Shown here piece after piece: positions 8,129 through 14,935 of a DNA stretch of 40,532 bases. Where the stretch lies: positions 65,305 to 105,836 of the forward strand of contig NZ_AOLI01000004.1 in assembly GCF_000336955.1 (NCBI RefSeq), read 5' to 3'. The notes under the pieces were generated by a model, which saw only the letters and a list, made by a program, of their open reading frames with translations, did not search any database and was not told the origin of the DNA. This DNA is from Haloferax larsenii JCM 13917 (GTDB lineage Archaea > Halobacteriota > Halobacteria > Halobacteriales > Haloferacaceae). Position numbers and translations under genes: made by a program. Positions within the stretch are counted from its first letter, which is position 1; each line of letters opens with the position of its first letter.

Positions 8129-8998
8129 TTACTGAAGTCGGACAGTGGTCGCCTCGCGCTCTAGAATCTGCTTTTCGATTAAGCGAACAATCGCATCGTC
8201 AACAGCATCCGCCTGGTCGTCGGAAAGCGCTCGCACGTTCGAGAGGACGCGGTCTCGAATGTTCTCGATATCGGTTAGTCCATCATCGACCGCACCCAGA
8301 ACGGTATACTCGACTTCGAACTCTGTCGCGAAATCTGAGATACGAGACGTGAACGAATTCGGAAGGCCCGACAGCGAATTGACCGCCATCTCGATGGTGA
8401 ACAGCGGATGGGAACGGTCGCGGATGTGTCGTGCTTCAGTCGAACCAGTGTTGAACGGCCGCTGTTCGTCGATTTCGGTCAGAATGGATTCGTAATCGAG
8501 GCCACGCTGGGCGTACTTCCGCATGTCCTCGATGTCGCGCCGGCGGCCACTCGCCAGATCACCACCCGAGACCGCTTTCAACAGGAACATATCCTCGTCC
8601 GAAAGGATGAACGCTGTCGCGTGATCGCCGGCCCAGAATTCCTCGGCCCGGTCATGCATTCGCTCGGTGATCCATACCTTCCCGACGACCTGCCGCTCGA
8701 AGAGATCAATCTGAAACCCGCGGTCTTCGTGATGGAGTTCGACAGTTTTTCCGACCCCTTCGAACGACTCTGTCGGCTCGTCAACCACCGTGAACCCTTG
8801 TGCCTGAAGCGCCTGGTAGACGTGCTCGAACTCGGAAACGACGCCCAGCGCAAGGTCGATGTCCTCGGTCTGATCTTTCAGCCCTCGAACCGTCATCGCC
8901 GAGCCGCCGAGGAGATACACGTCTACGGGTTCCGAGAGCCAGCTGTCGAACTCTTCGAGGAACGCTCTGATCGCATCTCCACCTTTGAACACAGTCAT
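8129..8998 (-). CDS. Nucleotidyltransferase, DUF6036/AbiEii-like
   Basis: A 289-residue protein. The N-terminal half has a polymerase-beta-type nucleotidyltransferase signature: GGS (31-33) in YLLGGSAMTVRG and the metal pair DID (46-48) in TEDIDLAL, with a third acidic candidate in FQIDLFE. This matches DUF6036-type proteins and recalls AbiEii toxins, which transfer nucleotides to tRNA. The C-terminal third (about 200-289) looks helical. It overlaps the upstream winged-helix gene by 4 bp (ATGA), typical of regulator-toxin pairs. A TATA/dyad element inside the upstream gene could give it a second, leaderless promoter. A toxin role is inferred; a housekeeping transferase is the alternative. Confidence 0.8.
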   Translation of the reverse strand: MTVFKGGDAIRAFLEEFDSWLSEPVDVYLLGGSAMTVRGLKDQTEDIDLALGVVSEFEHVYQALQAQGFTVVDEPTESFEGVGKTVELHHEDRGFQIDLFERQVVGKVWITERMHDRAEEFWAGDHATAFILSDEDMFLLKAVSGGDLASGRRRDIEDMRKYAQRGLDYESILTEIDEQRPFNTGSTEARHIRDRSHPLFTIEMAVNSLSGLPNSFTSRISDFATEFEVEYTVLGAVDDGLTDIENIRDRVLSNVRALSDDQADAVDDAIVRLIEKQILEREATTVRLQ

Positions 8999-9945
8999 GA
9001 GACACCGTATTGCTCTTTGAGAGCGATAAATTCTGATTCACTCGGGAGGAAGACCGGGAGATCCTCGGATATCTCGAACTCTCCGTGAAGGGGTCGGTAC
9101 ATCGCGGCCACTGCGGTCTCCAAGTCGTACCACCTTGCCGTGTCTTTGAGGGTATCTTGGTCGATGTCCAGCTTCTCGATCAACAGCATCGAATAACTGA
9201 CGCGGCGAGAGCCACTATCGAGGACGAGGGTGTGGCACACCACCTCCGATGGTGTGAGATCCCCGTCGGGGGCGTACCAGAATGCGGGTTCGCCAGCGAG
9301 GAAGAACTGCAAGCCGTACTCCTGGAATCGTGCGAGTCCAGTCACCCGCCAGTCAGCAGCCGACTCTAGTGCGGTCGTATCCTCGGACGTCTGGACGCGA
9401 ACAAGCGCCCGCTTCGGGTCGCACCACTCGACAGTCGCACTCGGAGCAAGTTCTCGAGCTCGCGAGCGGTGTTCGTGGGTCACCACTTCTCGTGCGAACG
9501 TCAGCAGTGGCGAGAGGTCATCAGTCAAGGCGTATTCCGGCCCAGAAGGCGACAGCATCGCACGGTGCTTGAGCGGCGACAACGCATTGTGGACGCCCTG
9601 TCGGGTGATGTCGAGTCGCTCTGCGATCTCGGTCGCTCGACGTGGTTCGTCGAGGTACCAGCACACCCGCAGTGTTGCTGGCGAAAGGATCTCGGTCCAA
9701 TCGACATGACCCAGCTTCGAACGGAGGTCTCGGTACGACTCAACGATTGGATGGTCCGTTACCCGGACACGGCGCCGGTTCTTCGACCCGCGAGATTCAG
9801 TGAGCAACCCGTCTTCGAGCAACTCATCGAGGACGTCGTAGATGTGGTCCTGCGAATACTCGGTTTCGGTCGCGAGTTCGTGTGGAGTCGCTTCACGGCC
9901 AGCGCTAAGCGCGTCTAGCAGTGCGAGGCTGGCCTTGGTCAGCAT
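8995..9945 (-). CDS. Winged-helix regulator paired with the nucleotidyltransferase (AbiEi-like)
   Basis: A 316-residue protein started at the ATG at 9945; the open frame extends to 10272, but its first 109 residues are un-halophilic and overlap the neighbouring zinc-protein gene. Two winged-helix-like segments are visible: residues about 5-60 (LALLDALSAGREATPHELA ... VLDELLEDGLL) and about 95-145 (CWYLDEPRRATEIAERL ... VHNALSPL). The C-terminal half is mixed alpha/beta. A TATA box (coding CATATTTATA, 9971-9980) lies about 30 bp before the ATG, so the mRNA is probably leaderless. The gene is coupled to the nucleotidyltransferase by an ATGA overlap. It probably represses its own operon and neutralises or controls the partner, as AbiEi does, but the family link is by layout rather than clear sequence identity. 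Confidence 0.78.
   Translation of the reverse strand: MLTKASLALLDALSAGREATPHELATETEYSQDHIYDVLDELLEDGLLTESRGSKNRRRVRVTDHPIVESYRDLRSKLGHVDWTEILSPATLRVCWYLDEPRRATEIAERLDITRQGVHNALSPLKHRAMLSPSGPEYALTDDLSPLLTFAREVVTHEHRSRARELAPSATVEWCDPKRALVRVQTSEDTTALESAADWRVTGLARFQEYGLQFFLAGEPAFWYAPDGDLTPSEVVCHTLVLDSGSRRVSYSMLLIEKLDIDQDTLKDTARWYDLETAVAAMYRPLHGEFEISEDLPVFLPSESEFIALKEQYGVS
9012..9031 (-). promoter_or_regulatory. Putative internal promoter for the nucleotidyltransferase gene
   Basis: Within the 3' end of the regulator gene lies GCTC-TTTGA-GAGC (9012-9024), directly abutting the TATA box ATTTATC (9025-9031), about 30 bp before the ATG at 8998. The layout copies the shared promoter type although the DNA is also coding, so chance cannot be excluded. 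Confidence 0.4.
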
Positions 9946-10042
9946 CTCTGTAAATAATAGAGCCGATTCGTATAAATATGTTTCTGGATTTCTGTTTACA
10001 GACTGCTTGTGTGACGTCTGCCCACCTGCGGACGAAGTCCTG

Positions 10043-10285
10043 CTACATCGAAACCGGTGGAAGCCAGTCACAGGACGGACAGAACGCTTCGTATACAGCC
10101 AGTGTTTCGTCGAACTCCCAATCTCCGTCGTCATGGAATAGTACACCCGCTCGAACAATAGCATGAACCGCACCGTGACCACAGTTGGGACATTCGTCAC
10201 CAGGAGCCCATCCCGCCCGCTCGAAATCGATCGTCCACTCTGCGTCAGTGACGACGGCCGACGACCGTTCACCGCAAGAAGTCAT
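10043..10285 (-). CDS. Small double-CxxC zinc protein downstream of TFB
   Basis: An 80-residue protein. Two cysteine pairs, CPNC and CPSC (near the C-terminus in FCPSCDW), make a probable zinc-binding site flanking a segment that includes VLFHDDGDWEFDETLAVY. The ATG at 10285 overlaps the TFB stop codon as ATGA, so translation is likely coupled. I chose this start over the frame's earlier Met because of the overlap. I do not recognise a named family. The position suggests a partner or modulator of the TFB, which is inference. Confidence 0.72.
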   Translation of the reverse strand: MTSCGERSSAVVTDAEWTIDFERAGWAPGDECPNCGHGAVHAIVRAGVLFHDDGDWEFDETLAVYEAFCPSCDWLPPVSM

Positions 10286-11274
10286 CCGTGTACCTCCAAT
10301 CCAGACTCCTCTTCGTGTTCGAGCAACGATTGGAGTTTCTTCCATTGCTCACGGAGCGTCATAGCGGAGACACTCGCGAGCTCGGCGAGACTCGTTTGGG
10401 TGACGTTCTCGTCAGCCTCACGAGCAGCCTCGTAGATGCAGGCAGCGGCAACGCCGGTTGGTCGACAGCCGTTCCCGAGCCCGACTTCGGACGCTTCTCG
10501 GGCCAACCCCAGGGCGCGTTGGCGCACTTCTCGTGAGAGATCGAGATCCGATGCGAATCGTGGGACATACTGAACGGGAGCCATCGGAACTGCCGGGAGA
10601 TTCAGTTCGTGATTCAACACGCTGTACGCGTTGCTGACCCGCTCTCTGGAGACAGTCGACACCTCTCCGACCTCGTCGATTGTCCGAGGGAGTCCCGAAC
10701 ATCGACAGGCTGCATACACGCCGGCAGCCGCGATTGCTTCAATCGAGCGACCACGGATGAGGTCCTCGTTCGCAGCAGTCCGATAGAGGGCGCACGCTTG
10801 CGTACAGATGCTCTCGGGAAGGTCGAGCGCACCGACGATTCGCCGGACTTCCGAGAGCCCATGTGCAAGGTTCTGCTCAGCTTTCCCTTCGAATCGAGCT
10901 TGGCGGTCCCATCGCCGAAGCCGGTGCAGTTTCCGGCGTTTCGCGGCCGGAAGCTGTTGCCCTCGTGCATCGCGATACCGACCGATCTCTGCAGAGATGC
11001 CCCAGTCGTGCCGGGCATTCGTCACTGGCCCACCAACGCGACGTCGATCTTCGGCGTCGTATGGCGTCCATTCAGGCCCGTAGTCGATACAATCCTCGTC
11101 GACGACGAGCCCACACTCAGGACAGTACCTCTCAGTTCCGTCTCGTCTGAGCTTGACCTCAGAACACTCGGGGCACTGGTCGATCGTAGAAGGGAGGCGT
11201 TCGGGAGTCTCAACACCGGTCCTTTCAGGCTGTTCAGTGTGCTTCGTCGCGACGCTGGATGAATCTATAGACAT
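10282..11274 (-). CDS. tfb: Transcription initiation factor TFB
   Basis: A 330-residue archaeal TFIIB homologue. The N-terminal zinc ribbon has Cys34, Cys37, Cys51 and Cys54 (CPEC ... CPEC), followed by the B-finger/linker region (DYGPEWTPYDAEDRRRVGGP) and two cyclin-like repeats (about 120-215 and 225-315). It should bridge TBP-bound promoters and RNA polymerase. Haloarchaea carry several TFBs used for specialised gene sets, and an element-borne copy could direct polymerase to element promoters. It starts 29 bp after the upstream gene and overlaps the zinc-protein gene by 4 bp, so it is third in a four-gene operon that begins at 12416. All core motifs look intact. Confidence 0.95.
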   Translation of the reverse strand: MSIDSSSVATKHTEQPERTGVETPERLPSTIDQCPECSEVKLRRDGTERYCPECGLVVDEDCIDYGPEWTPYDAEDRRRVGGPVTNARHDWGISAEIGRYRDARGQQLPAAKRRKLHRLRRWDRQARFEGKAEQNLAHGLSEVRRIVGALDLPESICTQACALYRTAANEDLIRGRSIEAIAAAGVYAACRCSGLPRTIDEVGEVSTVSRERVSNAYSVLNHELNLPAVPMAPVQYVPRFASDLDLSREVRQRALGLAREASEVGLGNGCRPTGVAAACIYEAAREADENVTQTSLAELASVSAMTLREQWKKLQSLLEHEEESGLEVHG

Positions 11275-11303
11275 GGTTGATCGATTGGAGCTCTGGAAGC
11301 GGA

Positions 11304-11831
11304 TTACTCGAAGTCGGGGCCAGTCAGGTTAGGCGGAAGTTCCGGGTCGTATTCGCGGTGGAATGCTCGGAGAACCTGATTCTGCCAAGCTACGTATTCG
11401 CCAGGAGTCGAGGCTTTGAACCGTGTCACACCGAGGTCGTATTTTCGCGCAAACGCTTCGAGATCGACTGCTTCGATACTCGTAATCGCGTCTGTCGTGG
11501 GATCTGGAGCAGCGGCTGCAGGAAGTGGTCGTTCCACCCACGCATCGAAGCACCCGTCCACGGAGCTAATCACAAGGACGCCGTCGGTCGCTCCGACGAA
11601 CAGACTGGTCGAAATCCGAGCGAGGTTTCGGTACAGATTCGACGGAACGACCAAGAGTAGGTTTTCGGAATCTACCGAGGATGGATGGGGATCTCCTTCA
11701 GACCGGCTGTCAGTCCTCCACTGGTTCTCGGTGTCGAGCCAACCTCCATATCGGAGCTTGTCGAGTGCGGCATCGAGGAACGTCTGGCTCCGGTACTGGA
11801 TGTACCCGACTACGGTCGCATAGAAGCTCAT
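11304..11831 (-). CDS. Hypothetical protein in the TFB operon
   Basis: A 175-residue protein of unrecognised family. It starts MSFYATVVGYIQYRS and looks like a mixed alpha/beta domain, with hydrophobic strands LLLVVPSNLYRNLARI and GVLVISSVDGCFDAWVE in the middle, an Ala/Pro-rich turn near residue 105 and a Trp/Tyr-rich acidic C-terminus. No metal-binding or catalytic motif is evident. The compositional profile is haloarchaeal. It lies 87 bp after the 165-residue gene and 29 bp before TFB on the same strand, so it is probably co-transcribed with them. Confidence 0.65.
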   Translation of the reverse strand: MSFYATVVGYIQYRSQTFLDAALDKLRYGGWLDTENQWRTDSRSEGDPHPSSVDSENLLLVVPSNLYRNLARISTSLFVGATDGVLVISSVDGCFDAWVERPLPAAAAPDPTTDAITSIEAVDLEAFARKYDLGVTRFKASTPGEYVAWQNQVLRAFHREYDPELPPNLTGPDFE

Positions 11832-11918
11832 CGGGCCTCCGCGGAGAACTCCAGAGTGAGCGAATCAGGAGTACACGACCCACAGCGATTCGTCGAGGAT
11901 ACATTTCGGACGGAACGC

Positions 11919-12416
11919 TCAGTAGTGGACATCAGCGGGGACCACCCAGAACTCGTCCTCACTGTTGTGTTCGAGATGCTGTTCAACCGCTGACCGAGAG
12001 CGAAGCCCGGCGCCGTGTTGGTCGTAGATCCAGACGGAGGGGCCGGCGAATTGGCCGAGTCGATAACAATCGAACCGAGTGAGATCGACGTCGTCCATTA
12101 CGGACTCAGAGTCGAGGGATTCGAGTTTCACTCGTAGTTTGTCGAGTGTCTCATGGAACCACGCTTCTTGTGCTTCGACAGCGTCTTCGAGGAATTGCCT
12201 TCCCGTCTCCGACTGCAGGGACAGGGCTGGGTCGAGGCCGCCGTAGCGGGGATGATCTCGATACCGAGCCGTCGATTCATCTAGCGTTTTGTAGTAGTCG
12301 AACGCCGTCGAAGCCCCGTCACCGATTCCGATCAAGTGGTCGAGTGCGTATCGAGCTGTACTAACCGCCTCCGAGCTATCGACCGCCGGAACGAGGACTC
12401 TGATGAGCATATGCAT
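11919..12416 (-). CDS. Hypothetical protein, first gene of the TFB operon
   Basis: A 165-residue acidic protein of unknown family. Alternative starts are the ATG at 12416 and one two codons later at 12410; a TATA box 29-35 bp before 12416 favours the first and a leaderless message. The sequence has a small hydrophobic N-terminus (MLIRVLVPAV), a long amphipathic helical middle and a C-terminal segment WIYDQHGAGLRS ... DEFWVVPADVHY that looks like beta strands. No catalytic motif is recognised. It leads the operon with the 175-residue protein, TFB and the zinc protein. Confidence 0.65.
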   Translation of the reverse strand: MHMLIRVLVPAVDSSEAVSTARYALDHLIGIGDGASTAFDYYKTLDESTARYRDHPRYGGLDPALSLQSETGRQFLEDAVEAQEAWFHETLDKLRVKLESLDSESVMDDVDLTRFDCYRLGQFAGPSVWIYDQHGAGLRSRSAVEQHLEHNSEDEFWVVPADVHY

Positions 12417-12429
12417 TTTCTATTCCTCG

Positions 12430-12451
12430 CCTCCTTTGGAGGTCGATAAAT
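12430..12451 (-). promoter_or_regulatory. TATA box plus inverted repeat heading the TFB operon
   Basis: Coding strand ATTTATC (12445-12451) then the perfect dyad CCTCC-TTT-GGAGG (12430-12442). The TATA centre is about 32 bp before the ATG at 12416, so the dyad would cover about -14 to -26 of a leaderless transcript. This is the strongest dyad of the group. Confidence 0.6.
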
Positions 12452-12600
12452 TGGGTGTAAGAAATGCCCCCTATCGAGTAGGCACATGATGTATTATTGG
12501 AAAATCGGCTCTATGAATTATCTGTATCTAACAACATCGGTACGCAAGATACACGAAGTGTTCTAATCTCTTTGAGGAGTTAGCATGATCCCTCATAGAG

Positions 12601-13629
12601 TCAAAATGAATCTATTTCTGTATGGTCAATATTTGGCAGGAAATCTTCGGGAAGACTACACTCGCCAAACACCCAGTCTGGTCGTTCCTCTCGATATTCA
12701 CTGTCAACTGTAGCAGCGTGCCATTCCACCAGTGACCTGAATGCACCGGTCAGGAATATCGCATTCGCTAGGTTTTCTTTTACAATATTATTGAACGCTT
12801 CGTAATCGTACTCCGAGTTTTTTGACGGGATACGGACAACACTGCCACTTGGGTCGGAGATAATGTCATTGTGTGCAATCCCATTGCGGATAGTACTATC
12901 AAATTTCCCGACGATTAGATCGAAGAACACACTATTTGGCTCATCTTCCTCGTTAGTTAGCTCGCGACGAACCTTGGAAGCCCGGAGACGCTGCAGCTCT
13001 TCTACATCAGGGCTCTCCCCATCCAAGATACGTTTTATTGCAAGAAGATTAGGGAAACCCCTCTCACAGATCTTGAGACAGTCTTCATAAATATCCCTTC
13101 CAAAGTTGATATTTTCGGTAGATAGGTCAGTCTTCTCCCACTGTTTATATTTCTGCAACAGTTGCTCTTTGTTTTGCCTAAGCGCGTATTCGTGGTCAGT
13201 ACCCTGGAAGGACCGCATATATCGGTTGGCCTCTTCTAGCTGCTGGCTGTCGAAATCAAAGATGGCCTCCACGGTAGGTTCGAATCTCCAGAACTCGTTA
13301 AGATCCTTAATTAGCTGTAGTCCGAAACTGGCTTCAGACCCTGCTGCAGTCACGTACATATTCGTCATCAGTTGCTTCATTTCCTCATCCCTCCCTGCGG
13401 CTATCTGTTCGGAGGTATCTCGGAATTCACTGGCTGCTATGGCAGCCCATATCTCTGGAGGCGCTGAAGCTGCCTTTCCAGGGTTTTCGAACATCTGGAG
13501 CTGAAAATCATAGGGGTCGAATTCAGGAGAATCGATGAGTTCTGCGACTCTAGCTCGGTCAATATCAGCTTGAAAGTATTGAGAAAGGCTATTGATGAGA
13601 TGGAGTTCTTTATCGCTAAATTCGCCCAT
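12601..13629 (-). CDS. Hypothetical HEPN-like protein, AT-rich cargo
   Basis: A 342-residue protein of unrecognised family. It is mostly helical and ends in a domain with RNGIAH (Arg248 to His253). This is the Arg-X4-His spacing found in HEPN-type ribonucleases and in many 'RNxxAH' proteins of abortive-infection systems. The N-terminal half includes a Tyr/Phe/Trp-rich helical segment. The DNA is visibly more AT-rich and uses more A/T-ending codons than its neighbours, which suggests separate acquisition. A TATA box (coding ATTTTATAGG, 13654-13663) about 30 bp before the ATG gives it its own leaderless transcript. A defence role is possible but rests on one short motif. Confidence 0.7.
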   Translation of the reverse strand: MGEFSDKELHLINSLSQYFQADIDRARVAELIDSPEFDPYDFQLQMFENPGKAASAPPEIWAAIAASEFRDTSEQIAAGRDEEMKQLMTNMYVTAAGSEASFGLQLIKDLNEFWRFEPTVEAIFDFDSQQLEEANRYMRSFQGTDHEYALRQNKEQLLQKYKQWEKTDLSTENINFGRDIYEDCLKICERGFPNLLAIKRILDGESPDVEELQRLRASKVRRELTNEEDEPNSVFFDLIVGKFDSTIRNGIAHNDIISDPSGSVVRIPSKNSEYDYEAFNNIVKENLANAIFLTGAFRSLVEWHAATVDSEYREERPDWVFGECSLPEDFLPNIDHTEIDSF

Positions 13630-13653
13630 GTGTCATCTGCTATCCGCGCAAAT

Positions 13654-13663
13654 CCTATAAAAT
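13654..13663 (-). promoter_or_regulatory. TATA box of the HEPN-like gene
   Basis: Coding strand ATTTTATAGG, centred about 30 bp before the ATG at 13629, the usual distance for a leaderless haloarchaeal mRNA. No dyad follows it. Confidence 0.5.
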
Positions 13664-13715
13664 CACCTCAGTAAACCCTCGCATAGACGAGTCAGCACGA
13701 TATGCGCTAATGCGA

Positions 13716-13820
13716 TCAGTCTTGAAGCATCGCAGCCATTCGGCCAGCCTCTTCGGCTTCCTCGCTACGGGTCATATCGTACTTGGCGAGCGCTTCTTCA
13801 ACCGCTTCATCGAGCGTCAT
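13716..13820 (-). CDS. 34-residue small protein downstream of the TumE antitoxin
   Basis: A short frame reading MTLDEAVEEALAKYDM and ending in AAMLQD, strongly acidic and helical, with a Met-rich C-terminus. It starts 8 bp after the antitoxin stop codon and has a Shine-Dalgarno-like GGAG five bases before its ATG, in contrast to the many leaderless genes here. This placement suggests a translated third cistron of the TumE module. It could be a small accessory protein or the remnant of a longer gene. I know no family for it. Confidence 0.5.
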   Translation of the reverse strand: MTLDEAVEEALAKYDMTRSEEAEEAGRMAAMLQD

Positions 13821-13828
13821 TCGTACTC

Positions 13829-14278
13829 CTACGGTGCTGCAGCCGCCGTGTCTCCAGCTTCAGGATCGAACGGGAGGTTGATGACGAGTTCGTCGAACCA
13901 GACGACCGGGCGCTTGCTCTGACCTTCTTCCTCGAAGAAGATGATTCCAAGCTGCGCAAGTCGACTAAGTTCCTCGTGGACGTTCTTTACGTCCCGATCC
14001 ACAACTCGGGCAGTCTCGTTGATGCTGGATGGCTCTTCCCGGCGAATAGCCTCAATGAGCTCAAGGACACGCGGTGTCAGCGTCTCCATGAGGTCGTCGT
14101 AGCTGGTGAACGACAGCGTCGGCGTTGCGTCCACTGAATCACCGTTTTCCAGCGACTCGACGTCCTCGGTAACGTCGTCGTGGAACTCGTCGGACGATTT
14201 GACTGTCACGACGAGCGTCGACGCAGCCCGAAGCTGTTCGCGTTCCATCGGATGCAGCGGTGGCGTTGATTCGTTCAT
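13829..14278 (-). CDS. HVO_A0114-type winged-helix DNA-binding protein (TumE antitoxin)
   Basis: A 149-residue protein from the ATG at 14278; an ATG three codons earlier (14287) is an alternative. The C-terminal half is a winged helix: SYDDLMETLTPRVLELIEAI, then EPSSINETARVVDRDVKNVH (helix-turn-helix), then a wing ending in RPVVWFDELVINLP. This matches the HVO_A0114-type regulators that accompany TumE-family toxins in haloarchaea. The N-terminal part (LVVTVKSSDEF ...) likely forms the partner contact. It follows the toxin after 22 bp and likely binds the double dyad in front of that gene. Typical length for the family. Confidence 0.85.
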   Translation of the reverse strand: MNESTPPLHPMEREQLRAASTLVVTVKSSDEFHDDVTEDVESLENGDSVDATPTLSFTSYDDLMETLTPRVLELIEAIRREEPSSINETARVVDRDVKNVHEELSRLAQLGIIFFEEEGQSKRPVVWFDELVINLPFDPEAGDTAAAAP

Positions 14279-14300
14279 GGGTATCACCGTGGTAATGGCC

Positions 14301-14639
14301 TCACTTGACCTCGATTTCGGATTTCGGAATTTCGCTCCAGAATCGTTCCCAGAGTTCGACCATTCCTGGGAACTCGATTATCTCTGGTTCTGTCTCGGGT
14401 GCGACGTGGAGTTCGTGGCCTTTTGTGTCCTCGTGCGAGTTGTCGTACCGACGAATCGTACCGTCCTCAAGCGTACGGGGCGGATCTGGCTCTGTTGCAC
14501 CGTAATGGAGCTTGTAGGCCCACCCAGACGGGTACGCATCACGGTCAGTCCGCATGCAGAACACCCGGACGACAGTCCCGTCAGGGTACTTCTGCCCCTT
14601 GCTTACGCCATTGAGGTCATCGTCGGTCAGCGAGCCCAT
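14301..14639 (-). CDS. TumE-family toxin
   Basis: A 112-residue protein started at the ATG at 14639; the longer frame to 14693 would read through the operator region. The blocks AYPSGWAYKLHYG and IRRYDNSHEDTKGHELH are the hallmark of TumE (DUF6516-type) toxins of type II toxin-antitoxin systems: Arg-Tyr-Asp-Asn-x-His, then an Asp/Lys-rich turn and His-x-Leu-His. The cellular target is not settled for the archaeal members. It is first in the operon, upstream of the winged-helix antitoxin and the 34-residue frame. Two perfect dyads lie just before the start codon, implying tight autorepression. Confidence 0.85.
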   Translation of the reverse strand: MGSLTDDDLNGVSKGQKYPDGTVVRVFCMRTDRDAYPSGWAYKLHYGATEPDPPRTLEDGTIRRYDNSHEDTKGHELHVAPETEPEIIEFPGMVELWERFWSEIPKSEIEVK

Positions 14640-14645
14640 CCTCAA

Positions 14646-14696
14646 CCATTGGTTTGTAGGCCAATGGAATAACTCTATTGGTCGCCACACCAATAG
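14646..14696 (-). promoter_or_regulatory. Double operator and promoter of the TumE module
   Basis: Two perfect 7-bp dyads, each with an 8-bp spacer: CCATTGG-N8-CCAATGG (14646-14667) and CTATTGG-N8-CCAATAG (14675-14696), centres 29 bp apart. A TATA-like coding-strand GTTATTC (14667-14673) lies exactly between them, about 31 bp before the toxin ATG. A dimeric regulator on both dyads would enclose the promoter. The winged-helix antitoxin is the likely ligand. Confidence 0.65.
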
Positions 14697-14800
14697 TGTT
14701 CGACAGACGCGAGGTAAATCAGGCGATATCAGATTTGTCTTGAAGATGAGAGTTTCCGCCTGCTACGATCACAGGTGGACACTCTCTGATACCCGAGAAG

Positions 14801-14821
14801 ATTGTGGGGAAATTGTGGGGA
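14801..14821 (+). repeat. Tandem direct repeat ATTGTGGGGA
   Basis: Two exact copies of ATTGTGGGGA at 14801-14810 and 14812-14821, in the divergent region between the TumE module and the OB-fold gene. A third exact copy lies at 31748-31757, in another regulatory gap. Function unknown. Confidence 0.55.
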
Positions 14822-14860
14822 TGCTTTGTGAGAACTAGCGTTCTGTGGCCTCTGTCGTCG

Positions 14861-14934
14861 ATATACCTATGCTCCGCTAGGCAGTGTAGAATGTGAGGCT
14901 GACTAGAGCCTCACGAACGGAATTGGAGTATTCC
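14861..14934 (+). promoter_or_regulatory. Promoter and structured leader of the OB-fold gene
   Basis: A TATA-like ATATAC (14861-14866) would start transcription near 14890. The leader then holds a perfect dyad GTGAGGC-N8-GCCTCAC (14893-14914) and a second, GGAAT-N6-ATTCC (14919-14934), whose loop contains the GGAG ribosome-binding sequence (14925-14928). As RNA this second hairpin would present the binding site in its loop. As DNA either dyad could be an operator. Confidence 0.45.
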
Positions 14935-14935
14935 A

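Noticed and set aside
7176-8135. Plus-strand 319-codon frame opposite PCNA
   Set aside because: Ser/Arg-rich low-complexity translation covering the PCNA gene and its promoter; the clamp frame is unambiguous.
8995-10272. 425-residue form of the regulator gene
   Set aside because: The extra N-terminus overlaps the zinc-protein gene and lacks halophilic composition; the TATA box 30 bp before 9945 supports the shorter form.
12568-12576. CTC-TTT-GAG dyad resembling the shared promoter dyads
   Set aside because: No TATA-like sequence follows at the right distance and no start codon is near, so it is probably chance in AT-rich DNA.
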